In this document: positions 10,515-19,917 of the stretch, piece by piece
Numbering within the stretch: position 1 is the first letter of the stretch
Layout: every line of letters begins with the position of its first letter
Assembly: GCF_016906535.1 (NCBI RefSeq)
Contig: NC_057381.1
Span: 372,001-436,000 of the forward strand
Reading direction: 5' to 3'
Length of the DNA: 64,000 nt
Origin: Rhizoctonia solani
Taxonomy: Eukaryota > Basidiomycota > Agaricomycetes > Cantharellales > Ceratobasidiaceae
The notes under the pieces: model-generated
What the model was told of the DNA's origin: nothing
The model's database searches: none
What the model saw: the letters and a program-made list of their open reading frames with translations, nothing else
Made by a program: the position numbers and the translations under genes

Positions 10515-11710
10515 ATGGAACCGGAGCCAACCCTTGCCTCTCTCCTCAAGGCTATCAACACCCTCACCAGCCAGGTCGGGTCCTTACAGGCCCAAATCCA
10601 CTCTCAAGGCCAACAGCTCTCTGAGCTCAAAGCCATATGTAAGGAGACCAACAACCTTGTTGGCAACAAAGACCAGGGCGGAACCCAAGCCAAGCCTGGC
10701 CCATTGACTGGGCCTGTCACCCCTCCTACCCACTCAGGAGGGGAAGCCCACACTCCAGGCACGGTTAGGCCTGGCCTCAAGGCCCCCTTCCGCCCTTCAA
10801 GAGGGACAGGTTTTGACTCAGAAGAGGAGGAAGAACTTGGGCAAGCCCCCAAAAAGGAGCCTTGCAACACGCCTAAACGGAGCCTTAGCTCCCTCACCCC
10901 CTTCGACTCAGGGTCCAGCGTAAAGCGGCCCAAAATGGAGCTCCCAGATCCATACAAAGGAGACTCCAGGGGGCGGAAGGCAACCCAGTGGCTAGATTGT
11001 ATGCTACTATGGGTTGCACTTCATCAAGACCAATTCAATGAAGAAGAACAGATGGTTGTGTGGATATTATACCACATGACGGACAAGGCAGCCAACTGGG
11101 CTCTCCCTATCATAGGGACCATCATCAAGGGCAAGGGAAACCCCCTACCACCATCACGGCCTTAACGGCCAAATTCAAAGAGGCGTTTGCCAACCCCAAC
11201 GCTAAACGGGCAGCCGCCAGAAAGATCGCCGCACTGACTCAGACAACCACCACGTCTGAGTATGTTACCAAGTTCCTCAATCTTATGGCAGAACTTGATT
11301 GGAACACTGAGGCGTATATTGCCCAGTTTGTGCGCGGTCTTCACTGGAAGGTGAAGGAACTCCTGTCCACCAAGGACAATATCCCAGACGACAACCTTGA
11401 GGCTATATTTGCTGCCTCAGTCAAGATTGACAACATTTGTTGGGAGAACGAGGAGAACCAACCCAAGAAGCTTCCTGCCAAGTCCCCGGTCACCGCGACC
11501 ACCTCCACTTCCACCACCACCACTAGGGTTCGTTTATCCAAGGACCCCAACTACGTCACACCGGAGGAACGAGACCGCCGCTGCGCAACAGGGCTATGCG
11601 TTAAATGCGGACAAAAAGGGCATGGAATCAAACAGTGCCCCAACGGCTGGAAAGCCACAATCAAGGAGGTTGTCAAGGTGGCAGAAGAAGAGGGTTCGGG
11701 AAAAGATTGA
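10515..11710 (+). pseudogene. gag: Gag of B1, one-base deletion
   Basis: Nucleocapsid polyprotein. It starts at ATG 10515 (MEPEPTLASLLK); the GTG at 10452 aligns with the family C gag ATG but is not a eukaryotic start. It has an N-terminal coiled coil, a Pro-rich linker, capsid motifs (WLDCMLLWVALH; WILYHMTDKAANWAL), the block SEYVTKFLNLMAELDW and a CCHC knuckle CVKCGQKGHGIKQC. A run of five C at 11141-11145, where B2 has six, shifts the frame, so the first part is in frame with 10515 and the rest with 11060-11710. It ends ...EEEGSGKD-TGA. Otherwise intact. Confidence 0.9.
11698..11704 (+). other. -1 programmed frameshift heptamer, B1 gag/pol
   Basis: GGGAAAA in the gag phase tcG GGA AAA gat TGA, the X XXY YYZ pattern used by many retroviruses for -1 frameshifting. 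The pol frame is exactly -1 relative to the C-terminal gag frame and is open on both sides of this site. I did not establish a downstream pseudoknot. Confidence 0.75.
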
Positions 11711-14700
11711 AGTCAAGGACTGCTGCCAAGCCCCCGACTAACAAGGACAATATAGATAGATTCAAATTTGTAAATCTAGGACTGGATTCTAATAAAAAAC
11801 CACTGCTCTTCATTGATCTATATGTCCAGAACTTCCTGGCAGAACCTTTGAAAACCCTGATAGACTCAGGAGCCACGTCGAACTTCATTTCCCCCTCAAT
11901 TGTGGAAAAATACAAAATCCCAAAAACCCAACTCAAAAATCCACGAGTTGTGAGAATGTTAGATGGTACTATTTCCCAGACTGGTCGCATTTGGCACCAG
12001 GTTCAAATCGCGGTCTCGGCCAATGGCCATCCCCACACTATCCCTTTTCTTGTCTGCCCTATTGGCAATACCTCGGCAATCCTTGGCATGACTTGGCTTG
12101 TAACTGAATCCCCTCTCATTGATTGGCATCAAGGACTTATCACATTCCCCAAACAAGTTCAAATTGCCTCTGAGGAAGAAGCAGACCCAGACCCTTTGGC
12201 GGAACTCCCCCCTCAGTACCACAAGTTTGCTAGAGTGTTTGGCAAAGAGGAGTTCAAAGTCCTCCCTCCACATAGGGAGTACGATATATCAATTGACCTC
12301 ACTCCAGATGCCAAACTTACACCAGGTCCAATCTACGGCATGACCAATGCAGAGTCTAAGGCACTGAAGCAACATATTGATGAAGAACTAGCCACGGGCA
12401 AAATTTGCCCCAGTACTTTGTCAGCAGGCGCCCTGGTGATGTTTGTAAAGAAGGCAGATGGTTCCCTACGACTGGTCGTGGACTACCGAAAGTTAAATGA
12501 TGTCACCCAGAAAAATGTCTACCCGCTCCCTAGACAGGATGATCTGATGGCCAAGCTCAGGAACGCAAAACTGTTTACCAAACGAGATCTTCGTTGGGGT
12601 TATAATAACGTCAGGATTAAGGAAGGAGATGAGTGGAAGACGGCCTTCAGGACCAAGTATGGGCTATTCGAGTACCTGGTCATGCCCTTTGGTCTCACCA
12701 ACGCCCCGGCCGCCTTCCAACATTTCATGAATGACTTGTTCAGAGACCTCATTGACGTCACAGTGGTGATTTACTTGGATGACATCCTCATCTTTTCCGA
12801 AGACCCCAAGAAGCATCCAGAACACGTTAGGGAAGTCCTATTGAGACTAATGAAAAACCAGTTGTTCTGCAAGCTCTCTAAGTGTCACTTCCACGTCACC
12901 ACAGTTGATTACCTTGGCATTGTCATATCCCCTGCAGGCTTCTCCATGGACCAAAAGAAGATCAAGGCTGTTACATCATGGCCCCAACCTAAAACAGTCA
13001 AGCAGGTCCAGGCCTTCCTAGGATTCGTGAACTACCTTTGCCAATTCATCCCCAACTTCAGTTCCGTGGCTCGCCCCCTCCACAATCTCACAAAAAAGGA
13101 AATCCCATGGTCTTGGGAGACCCAAGAGGAAGAAGCCTTTCAGGAATTAAAGTCCCTAGTCACCCGTTCCCCGGTCCTAATCCACTCGAACCCAGATCTC
13201 CCCTATTACCTAGAAACGGACGCATCAGGCGTAGCCATGGGCGCCATCCTGAGCCAACAAGGGGAAGATAACCGCCTTCATCCAATTGCCTACATGTCCA
13301 AGTCATTCTCAGGAGCAGAAGCCAATTATGACACCCACGATAAGGAGCTCCTGGCAATAATTAAGGCATTGGAAGAATGGAGAATATTCCTGGAAGCGAC
13401 AGACAAGCCAATCCAGGTCTTCACAGACCACAGGAACCTGGAATACTGGATGCAGGCCAGGACTTTCAACCAAAGACACGCCAGATGGCGCATATTCCTG
13501 AGCAATTTCAATTTTGAGATCCATTATCGACCAGGAAAGCAATTGGGGAAACCAGACGCCCTATCCAGGAGAGCAGACTATGTCGAAACCACCCAGGAAC
13601 CAGAAGTTATGCTACCGGCTGAGGTCTTTGCCAACACATCAGAAGAGGAGCTAGAAATAGTCACGGAAATCCGCTCCAAACTTAGAGAGGATCCTTCCCT
13701 GGAACCCATTATCCAATTCCTCACTGAAGACGTGGACAATGCTCCCCCCTCAATTCGTAAGGCCTATAGAGATTATGATTGGGAAGAAGACCTCCTCTGG
13801 TACCAAGGAAAACTAGTTGTCCCAGACGCAGAAAACCTGAAGGAGCGTCTTCTGAAGGAATACCATGACTCACCGCTAGCGGGACACCCAGGGCAACAAC
13901 GAACCTTGGAATTGCTCAGCAGGAACTACTGGTGGCCAGGAATGAAGTTGTCTGCAAAAGAATGGGTAGAATGTTGCCCGGTATGCCAAGCCAACCAAAG
14001 GGCCCACGCCCCAGTCATTGCTCTTAAACCCTTGGAAGTTCCCCCGTTCCCATTCCACACCATCTTGTACAACTTCATCACTGGTTTTCCCAAGTCACAG
14101 GGCCACGACGCTATCTTAGTGGTAATTGATTCATTTTCCAAGTTTGGGCACTTCATCCCCACTTCCAAGAAAGTTACTGCCAAAGGCCTTGCAGATCTGT
14201 TCATCACCCATGTGTGGAAACTTCACGGATTACCGGTCAAGACAGTCTCAGACCGAGGGACAACGTTCACAGGAAAATTCCTAAGGGCACTGTATCAACG
14301 CCTAGGAGTCAAACCCGCCTTCTCGTCAGCGTATCACCCAGAATTGGATGGACAAACAGAAAGAGTGAACCAGTTCATTGAGTTCTATCTCAGGTCCTAT
14401 GTTGCTGCAGATCACTCAGATTGGGCCACATGGCTGCCATTAGCAGAATACGCTTACAACAACGCTAAGCATACCGCTACAGGAAAAACCCCCTTTGAGC
14501 TGGTTTACGGAAGGAACCCAGTCATGAATCCATCTAACGTTCCTGCCAACGTCCCAGAAGCCGACCAAGTAGCCAACACCCTAGCACGAGAATGGCAAGA
14601 AGCGGAGTCATCACTCAGAATGACCAAGGAACGCATGGCAGGCACAAAAGGAGTGGTACCAGAATACTCTGTGGGCAAAAAAGTCTGGCTGGACGGAAAA

Positions 14701-15114
14701 AACGTGGAACTTAGAACAAACTCCAACAAGCTAGATCCCAAGCGGCTAGGACCGTTCAAAGTCACTGAAAAAATCTCCAGTCACGCGTACCGCCTCAAGC
14801 TACCGGAAACTCTGAAAATTCATGACGTGTTCTACGTAGGACTACTATCTAAAACACACAAATCCCCAAGTCAGCCATTTCCGGACCGGCCCCCTCCTGA
14901 AACAATAGAAGGGGAAGAGGAGTACAAGGTTGAGCAAATTATTGACTCTAAGCGACAACAAGGAAAATGGTTTTATCTAATAAAATGGAAAGGGTATGGC
15001 CCAGAGGACAATTCCTGGGAACCAGAAGAACTATTGGAACACAGCCAGGAAGAGATCAAGCAATTCAACCAAGCTAGACTTAGAAAGGCTTGTGACGCCG
15101 CCAAGAGCCTTTAA
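11704..15114 (+). CDS. pol: Pol polyprotein of B1: protease, RT, RNase H, integrase, chromodomain
   Basis: An uninterrupted frame of 1136 codons read by -1 frameshift from gag. Order: aspartic protease LIDSGATSNF (near 11855), RT with ADGSLRLVVDYRKLN, LTNAPAAFQHFMN and YLDDILIFS (12772-12798), RNase H (YLETDASGVAMGAILSQ, THDKELLAII), integrase with the HHCC zinc finger (H near 13864; CCPVC near 13975) and D (DSFSKFGHF, 14125), D (SDRGTTF, 14248), E (DGQTERVN, 14360), then GPF/Y-like GPFKV...HDVFYVGLLS and a chromodomain (EEEYKVEQIID...WFYLIKWKGYG...NSWEPEELL). All catalytic motifs are present. One odd residue is RDLRWGYNN, where C copies have KLDLRWGYNN. The chromodomain places the element among chromoviruses, which target heterochromatin. 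Confidence 0.95.
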   Translation, partial: RLKSRTAAKPPTNKDNIDRFKFVNLGLDSNKKPLLFIDLYVQNFLAEPLKTLIDSGATSNFISPSIVEKYKIPKTQLKNPRVVRMLDGTISQTGRIWHQVQIAVSANGHPHTIPFLVCPIGNTSAILGMTWLVTESPLIDWHQGLITFPKQVQIASEEEADPDPLAELPPQYHKFARVFGKEEFKVLPPHREYDISIDLTPDAKLTPGPIYGMTNAESKALKQHIDEELATGKICPSTLSAGALVMFVKKADGSLRLVVDYRKLNDVTQKNVYPLPRQDDLMAKLRNAKLFTKRDLRWGYNNVRIKEGDEWKTAFRTKYGLFEYLVMPFGLTNAPAAFQHFMNDLFRDLIDVTVVIYLDDILIFSEDPKKHPEHVREVLLRLMKNQLFCKLSKCHFHVTTVDYLGIVISPAGFSMDQKKIKAVTSWPQPKTVKQVQAFLGFVNYLCQFIPNFSSVARPLHNLTKKEIPWSWETQEEEAFQELKSLVTRSPVLIHSNPDLPYYLETDASGVAMGAILSQQGEDNRLHPIAYMSKSFSGAEANYDTHDKELLAIIKALEEWRIFLEATDKPIQVFTDHRNLEYWMQARTFNQRHARWRIFLSNFNFEIHYRPGKQLGKPDALSRRADYVETTQEPEVMLPAEVFANTSEEELEIVTEIRSKLREDPSLEPIIQFLTEDVDNAPPSIRKAYRDYDWEEDLLWYQGKLVVPDAENLKERLLKEYHDSPLAGHPGQQRTLELLSRNYWWPGMKLSAKEWVECCPVCQANQRAHAPVIALKPLEVPPFPFHTILYNFITGFPKSQGHDAILVVIDSFSKFGHFIPTSKKVTAKGLADLFITHVWKLHGLPVKTVSDRGTTFTGKFLRALYQRLGVKPAFSSAYHPELDGQTERVNQFIEFYLRSYVAADHSDWATWLPLAEYAYNNAKHTATGKTPFELVYGRNPVMNPSNVPANVPEADQVANTLAREWQEAESSLRMTKERMAGTKGVVPEYSVGKKVWLDGKNVELRTNSNKLDPKRLGPFKVTEKISSHAYRLKLPETLKIHDVFYVGLLSKTHKSPSQPFPDRPPPETIEGEEEYKVEQIIDSKRQQGKWFYLIKWKGYGPEDNSWEPEELLEHSQEEIKQFNQARLRKACDAAKSL

Positions 15115-15125
15115 GGGGGGGGCAA
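15113..15125 (+). other. Polypurine tract of B1
   Basis: The run AAGGGGGGGGCAA directly before the 3' LTR, overlapping the pol stop TAA (15112-15114). Expected plus-strand primer site. The same tract is seen in reverse at 6624-6634 in B2. Confidence 0.8.
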
Positions 15126-15686
15126 TGTTACAATCCCCTAACATATACCACTAGATTCCTACGATTTTTCTGATATTTTTAGTATTTTTTACGGACCTGA
15201 TATCTTTCGTTTTTCGATCACGTGATCTCGGCGCCTATTATGCCGAGATGCCGCGCCGAGATGCCGTGCCAAGGGCGCTTAGGAATAATCCACGCTTCTG
15301 CGCAGCCCGCAGCACGCTTCTCTTTTCACATGTAGGCTTCTATTCACACACGCACAGACCACATGTAGTTAGCAGTTTTGTCTATATATACAGCAGGAAA
15401 ATCGCTTGGAGATCCCAAGTCGATTTTACCTTGCCTCTTACACATTAGAGAAGGTAGCCAGCCAGCTAAGTAGCCGGCCCCTAGTAGTATCAGTAGCACT
15501 CACCCCCTTACTTAACCTACCACACCTCCAGGCCTCAGGCCCCATTGCCACCAGTAGATAGAAGTAGAGCGCCTTAAGCGCTATTAGTATAGCCTTAGAT
15601 AGTTGACTTACATAAGCCAGTGTAGTAGTACGGCCTCAAGCGCCCGCTCCCATTAGCGTGTACCCACCTTACAGTGGTGTACAACA
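15126..15686 (+). repeat. 3' LTR of B1
   Basis: 561 bp, 99.6% identical to the 5' LTR by eye (two differences, both at CpG). It keeps the TCG form of the R segment at 15416-15429 that matches the PBS exactly. Confidence 0.95.
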
Positions 15687-16602
15687 TGTTGTCAATTTTG
15701 ATAGAGGCCGCAAAAATTGCCTCAAGTTCATTGGGGACACTATCCTTGGTTGATAGCAGTTCCTTGACTTTCCAGTGGAGGCCTTGCGTGAACTGCGCAA
15801 TATAGGCCTCTTTGTTCCAGTCTAATTCCGCTATGAGGTTGCGGAACTCCGTGACATACTCGGAGGTTGTGGTAGTTTGGGAGAGAGCCGCAATTTTTCT
15901 GGCAGCAGCCCTCTTGGCATTGGGGTCGTCAAAGGCCTCCTTGAATTTGGCCGTTAAGGCCAGGATGGTGGTTGGGGGGTTGCCCTCACCCTTGATAATA
16001 GTCCCAATGAGGGGGAGTGCCCAGTCGGCTGCCTTGTCTGTCATGTGGTATAGTATCCACACAACCATCTGCTCTTCTTCATTGAATTGGTCTTGATGAA
16101 GCGCAACCCAAAGTAGCATGCAATCTAGCCACTGGGTTGCCTTTCTTCCCCTGGAATGCCCCTTGTATGGGTCAGGGAGATCCATCTTGGGCCGCTTGAC
16201 GCTGGACCCTGAATCGAAGGGAGTAAGTGAGCTTAGGCTCCTAGGCGTTCCCCAAGGCTCTTTCTTTGGGGCTCTCTTGGGTTCCTCTTCCTCTTCTGAG
16301 TCATAACCCGTTCCTCTAGAGGGGCGGAACGGGGCCTTGAGTCCAGGCCTAACCGTGCCTGGAGTGTGGACTTCCCCTCCTGTATGTGTAGGAGGGGTAA
16401 TAGGCCCAGTCGATGGGCCAGGCTGGGTTTGGGGGACTCCTTGATCTTTATCCCCAAGGAGGTCCGCTGTTTCCTTGCATATGGCTCTAAGCTTGGTGAT
16501 TTGCTGGCTTTGGGCACGGATTTGGTCCTGCAGGGACCCGACTGTGGCTGTGAGGGCTGTGATAGCCTCAAGGAGAGCGGCAGGGGACGGCTCTGGTTCC
16601 AT

Positions 16603-17105
16603 CCTGGGCAAGTCTTGCGGAGCGGGAGATGTGCTGCGAGAGGCCGGTTGGGAGTGGGATGGAATGGAATGTTGAGAGGAGCAAGAGGAAGGCTGAGAGT
16701 AGGGGTGTGGGACTCCAGAGCAGGTGGATGGAATGATGGAGACGGTGTGGGGGTGACGGTGCCTATATCAGGACTTATGAGCGGTTTTTCTGTAGTATAC
16801 TGGCGCTAAACCCTTGCGTCTAGTACCTAGCGTTGGACTGTCCCTACAACAAATCAGCAGACCTGGCAGTTGTGATATGGGCGGGTTTTCAGCAAGCGGG
16901 TATTTCAGCGGTCTAGGGTCGCTGACTACTGAGTTCCGGCAAAACTCGGGGTATGCGGGGGATTAGAGCCCGTCTGCCTTATAGCAATTTGGTACTACCA
17001 GGGACCAACGTCTGTTTGATTATTAAAGACAAAAGGCAAGTCCAATCTGGTGTTTTCCCTTGTGCTAGTACAGGGGGTCTTCTCCTTGTTGATCAAGCCT
17101 ACTAG
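16603..17105 (-). other. Untranslated leader of B2
   Basis: About 500 bases between PBS and gag. Same conserved blocks as in A1: the CGCTA/TAGCG pair around 16802-16833, GCCTTATAGCAATTTGGTAC near 16976, and CTTGTGCTAGTACAGGG near 17059. No gene seen. Confidence 0.55.
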
Positions 17106-17120
17106 AAGTTGATTTTACAA
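17106..17120 (-). other. Primer-binding site of B2, covarying self-primer
   Basis: On the plus strand AAGTTGATTTTAC (17106-17118) is the exact reverse complement of GTAAAATCAACTT (17378-17390) in the R region of the B2 LTR. B1 has CG where B2 has TG/CA, and both the PBS and the R segment changed together, as expected if each is copied from the other during reverse transcription. Confidence 0.78.
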
Positions 17121-17681
17121 TGTTGTACACCACTGTAAGGTGGGTACTCGCTAGTGAAGATGGGCGCTTAAGGCCGTACTACTACAAGCACACGTATGTA
17201 TCTATCTTATCTAAGGCTATACTACTGGCGCTTAAGGCGCTCTAGTGCTATCTACTGCTGACAGAGGGGCCGGAGGCCTGGGAGGTGTGGTAGGTGAAGG
17301 TAGGGGATAACGTCAGCTGAACTTCTGGGGGCCGGTTACTTAACTGGCTGGAGCCTCCTCAATGAATATGAGATGAGGTAAAATCAACTTGGTGTCTCCA
17401 AGCAATTTCCCTGCTGTATATATAAACAAAGCACACTATCTACATGGTCTGTGCGCGTGAGAGAAAGAAGTAGCTAAGACAAATAAGAAGCATGCTGCGG
17501 GCTGCGCAGAAGCGTGGATTTCTCCTAAGCGCCCTTGGCACAGCATCTCGGCGCGGCATCTCGGCATAATAAGCGCCGAGATCACGTGATCGAAAAACAA
17601 AAGATATCAAGTCCGTAAAAAATACTAAAAATATCAGAAAGAACGTGCGAGTCCGATGGTATATGTTAGGAGGTTATGACA
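17121..17681 (-). repeat. 5' LTR of B2
   Basis: 561 bp with TATATATA near 17418 (plus-strand numbering), a GATCACGTGATC palindrome near 17580, and the minus-strand transcript start predicted near 17390. It ends at 17681 followed by the TCTAC duplication. Confidence 0.95.
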
Positions 17682-17745
17682 TCTACTCAGTCCATACAGC
17701 CACAAGCGCCTGCTACCTAGACAACCCTTAAGGACGTCTAGGACA

Positions 17746-17943
17746 GAAAGAATTACTATATACAAGATGTATATGGGAATAACTCAGAACTATTATTAAG
17801 AATCAGAATATATGCACAGAATATATGCACAATATAGGCTAGGTTATCAGGAATAACAACTCCTAACAAATAGTCTAGCAACTATCAAGTGCAGGTGGTT
17901 GGTTATGTATAGTACCTTTAGACTAATGTTACTTAAGCCTAAG
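17746..17943. other. Non-coding flank of C0
   Basis: AT-rich sequence with no reading frame of interest. It contains a small direct repeat of AGAATATATGCAC near 17805-17831. Nothing else seen. Confidence 0.4.
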
Positions 17944-18504
17944 TGTTATAACCTCCTTACTGATACCATTAGATTCCTACGTTTTTTCTATTATTTTTAG
18001 TATTTTTTACGAACTTGATATCTCCTGTTTTTCAATCACGTGATCTCGGCGCTTATTATGCCGAGATGCCGCGCCAAGATGCCGTGCCAAGGGCGCTTAG
18101 AAGAAATCCACGCTTCTGCGCAGCCCGCAGCACGCTTCCCTTTTCACATGGACTCTTCTTTTCTCACACGCACCAACCATGTAGATAGTATGCGTTTGTC
18201 TATATATACAGCAGGGAAATTGCTTGGAGACCCCAAGTCAATTTCACCTCGTCTCATACTCATTGAGGAGGACGCCCAGCCAGCTAAGTAGCCGGCCCCC
18301 ATAAGTCGTCAGTAGTCAGACCCCTTACTTAACCTACCACACCTCCCAGGCCTAAGGCCCCTTTGCAGTAGTTTAGATAAGTAGACCGCCTTAAGCGGTA
18401 TTAGGATAGCCTAGTATAGTAGTAGATTACCTTGTTGCTTGTAGTAGTACGGCCTTAAGCGCCCGCTCCACCAGCGTGTACCCACCTTACAGTGGTGTAC
18501 GACA
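17944..18504 (+). repeat. Solo LTR S3 (family B)
   Basis: 561 bp in plus orientation (TGTTATAACCTCC... to ...GTGTACGACA), flanked by a perfect CTAAG duplication (17939-17943 and 18505-18509). It has TATATATA near 18200 and TCACGTGATC near 18036. No internal region remains. Confidence 0.95.
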
Positions 18505-19817
18505 CTAAGTGACTAAGGGTATGTATACTTAAGGTCTCTGGGATAGTACCTTAGGTAAGGAGGGTTACCTGACTAATGTACAAGATTTGTGGGATTTGCC
18601 TAAATAAGTATAGGACTTATATATGCTTAAGTAAGACTTAAGACTTATGGGGTTTACCTAAAATATATCTAGGATTTATGAGATATTGTAGATAAAGCTA
18701 TCTACAATATAAGGGGTATGGTGGATTGAAACACTATCACTCAATCACAACAATCCTTACCGTATTGTTGCACTATACTCAATGTTGAACTCAACAACTG
18801 TGACAGTCAAGGGGCACAGGGTTGCAGTAAGTACACTAATAGGTTACCCTGTGTCTGTTGGGACTGGCCTATGGTCTTAGTGCACCAAATAACCTCCTAT
18901 GCTATTTACAGTGAGTCAATCACTAAAGTAAATGCGCAGATAAGCTGTTAAAGGCTTGTGTGTATATGTCAATATATAAGAGTAAAAGTAGGATAAAAGT
19001 AGGATGCATTAGAAGCGTCTTCACAGGGTCCTTTTATACCCTGAGAAGGCGCACAAACAAGTATATACATGATTGATACCAAGAGGGGGTACAGGAGGTA
19101 CATGTGGCAACTGAAACACTTGAGGGAGCCAATACTTTGGTACATAGTAAACAAACAACAGATCCTAATATTTGCCCCAAGGCAATGTTTGCCCCAAGGC
19201 AGTATTTACCTGTGTGGGTCCTTAGATGTCCTAAGGCTAAGTGTTTCATCCTTGGAGTAAACAGTCCCAAAGGTAGGATACTGCTGCTTTGGGTACTTAC
19301 AGTAAATGGGGCATAACTCTGCCAAATGTTGTCCGTTTTGGGAGTTTGACCCAGCGTTCTGGAGCGCACAAACATGCGCACCTAAGCACAAGCAGTTCGG
19401 CAGTGTGAGGTGCCCGGGTGATGGTGAAAAGGCGCATTTAGTGCATCGGCGCTTAAGAGCTGATTAAGCGCTGGAGCACTTGCCTATGCAACAGGGGGGA
19501 CCCTGAATATTTCTGTGTGTAGCCACAAGATAGAATCTCGAATAATAACTACTACAAACAAGAGAAATATTACTTGTTACTGTTTATCTACTCAGCTGAA
19601 TTTATATATATTTAAATGAGTGAGAAAACATCATATATGCAAAAGGCATTGCATATTAAAGGTATTCCTGAGCTTTGTAGGTTTTGTAAAGGTCACTATT
19701 GGATAGAGGGACCTTGAAAACCTTAGTTCGCATCTTTATCTCATTTATTTACTGTAAGGTTACTAGTGTAATAAATAAAATAAGTACAGATTTAATGAAG
19801 GAATGTCATATCCATAA
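18505..19817. other. Long non-coding stretch
   Basis: About 1.3 kb, AT-rich, no supported gene. It contains a perfect 12-bp inverted repeat with a four-base loop (18683-18694 and 18699-18710) and two tandem copies of a CCCCAAGGCA motif near 19175-19200. Origin not recognised; it may be decayed repeat sequence. Confidence 0.4.
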
Positions 19818-19917
19818 CAAGCGCCAAGGTCATGTGATTGAAAATGTAGTCCGTTTTCCTTTGTTTAAAATCGAGAAAATGGGAATAAATTCCCTGGTAT
19901 TGAGTGTGTCTACAACA
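19818..19917 (-). repeat. Truncated 3' LTR of C2
   Basis: Only the first part of the LTR (in element orientation TGTTGTAGACACACTC...) is present. Similarity stops near the AAGCGCCAAGG box; the left flank is unrelated to the LTR. The exact breakpoint is uncertain by several bases. Confidence 0.75.

Larger units (their letters stand above)
9434..15686 (+). mobile_element. Ty3/gypsy element B1 (family B), full length, youngest layer of the nest
   Basis: 6253 bp with 561-bp LTRs (9434-9994 and 15126-15686) that differ at only two positions (9730 region CA versus CG, and CCAGCC versus CCGGCC). Perfect target duplication TGTTG (9429-9433 and 15687-15691) inside B2 gag. It has a PBS, leader, gag, a -1 frameshift site, an uninterrupted pol and a polypurine tract. 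Gag has a one-base deletion, so the copy is probably not autonomous, but it is structurally complete. A chromovirus by its integrase chromodomain. Confidence 0.97.
9160..16602 (-). pseudogene. gag: Gag of B2, split by element B1
   Basis: The N-terminal part is 16602 down to 15692 (MEPEP..., capsid motifs WLDCMLLWVALH and WILYHMTDKAADWAL). The C-terminal part is 9428 down to 9160, containing the CCHC knuckle CVKCGQKGHGIKQC and ending ...EEEGSGKD. B1 lies between them with a TGTTG duplication, and removing it joins ...KIDN to NIRRKNEEN in frame. The frame keeps the slippery heptamer at 9166-9172 before the TAA. Dead because of the insertion, otherwise open. Confidence 0.92.
6063..17681 (-). mobile_element. 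Ty3/gypsy element B2 (family B), internally deleted and split by B1
   Basis: Minus-strand element bounded by 561-bp LTRs (6063-6623 and 17121-17681) and a perfect target duplication TCTAC (6058-6062 and 17682-17686), inserted into the C0 3' LTR. Without B1 and its duplication it is 5361 bp, about 890 bp shorter than B1, because the RT core is missing from pol. The two LTRs differ at three positions by my reading, so the insertion is fairly young. It depends on other copies for RT if it ever moved. Confidence 0.95.
4965..17745 (+). repeat. 3' LTR of C0, in three pieces
   Basis: Begins TGTTGTAGACAC just after the polypurine tract of C0. Pieces are 4965-5148, 5722-6062 and 17682-17745, split by solo LTR S2 and by element B2. 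With the two duplications removed the LTR adds up to about 579 bp, which matches the 573-585 bp of other family C LTRs. It ends ...GACGTCTAGGACA at 17745; the candidate outer duplication is GAAAG (17746-17750), whose partner was lost. Confidence 0.9.

Noticed and set aside
11341..11550. Antisense frames opposite gag and pol as genes
   Set aside because: They shadow the real polyproteins and vanish or shift between copies.
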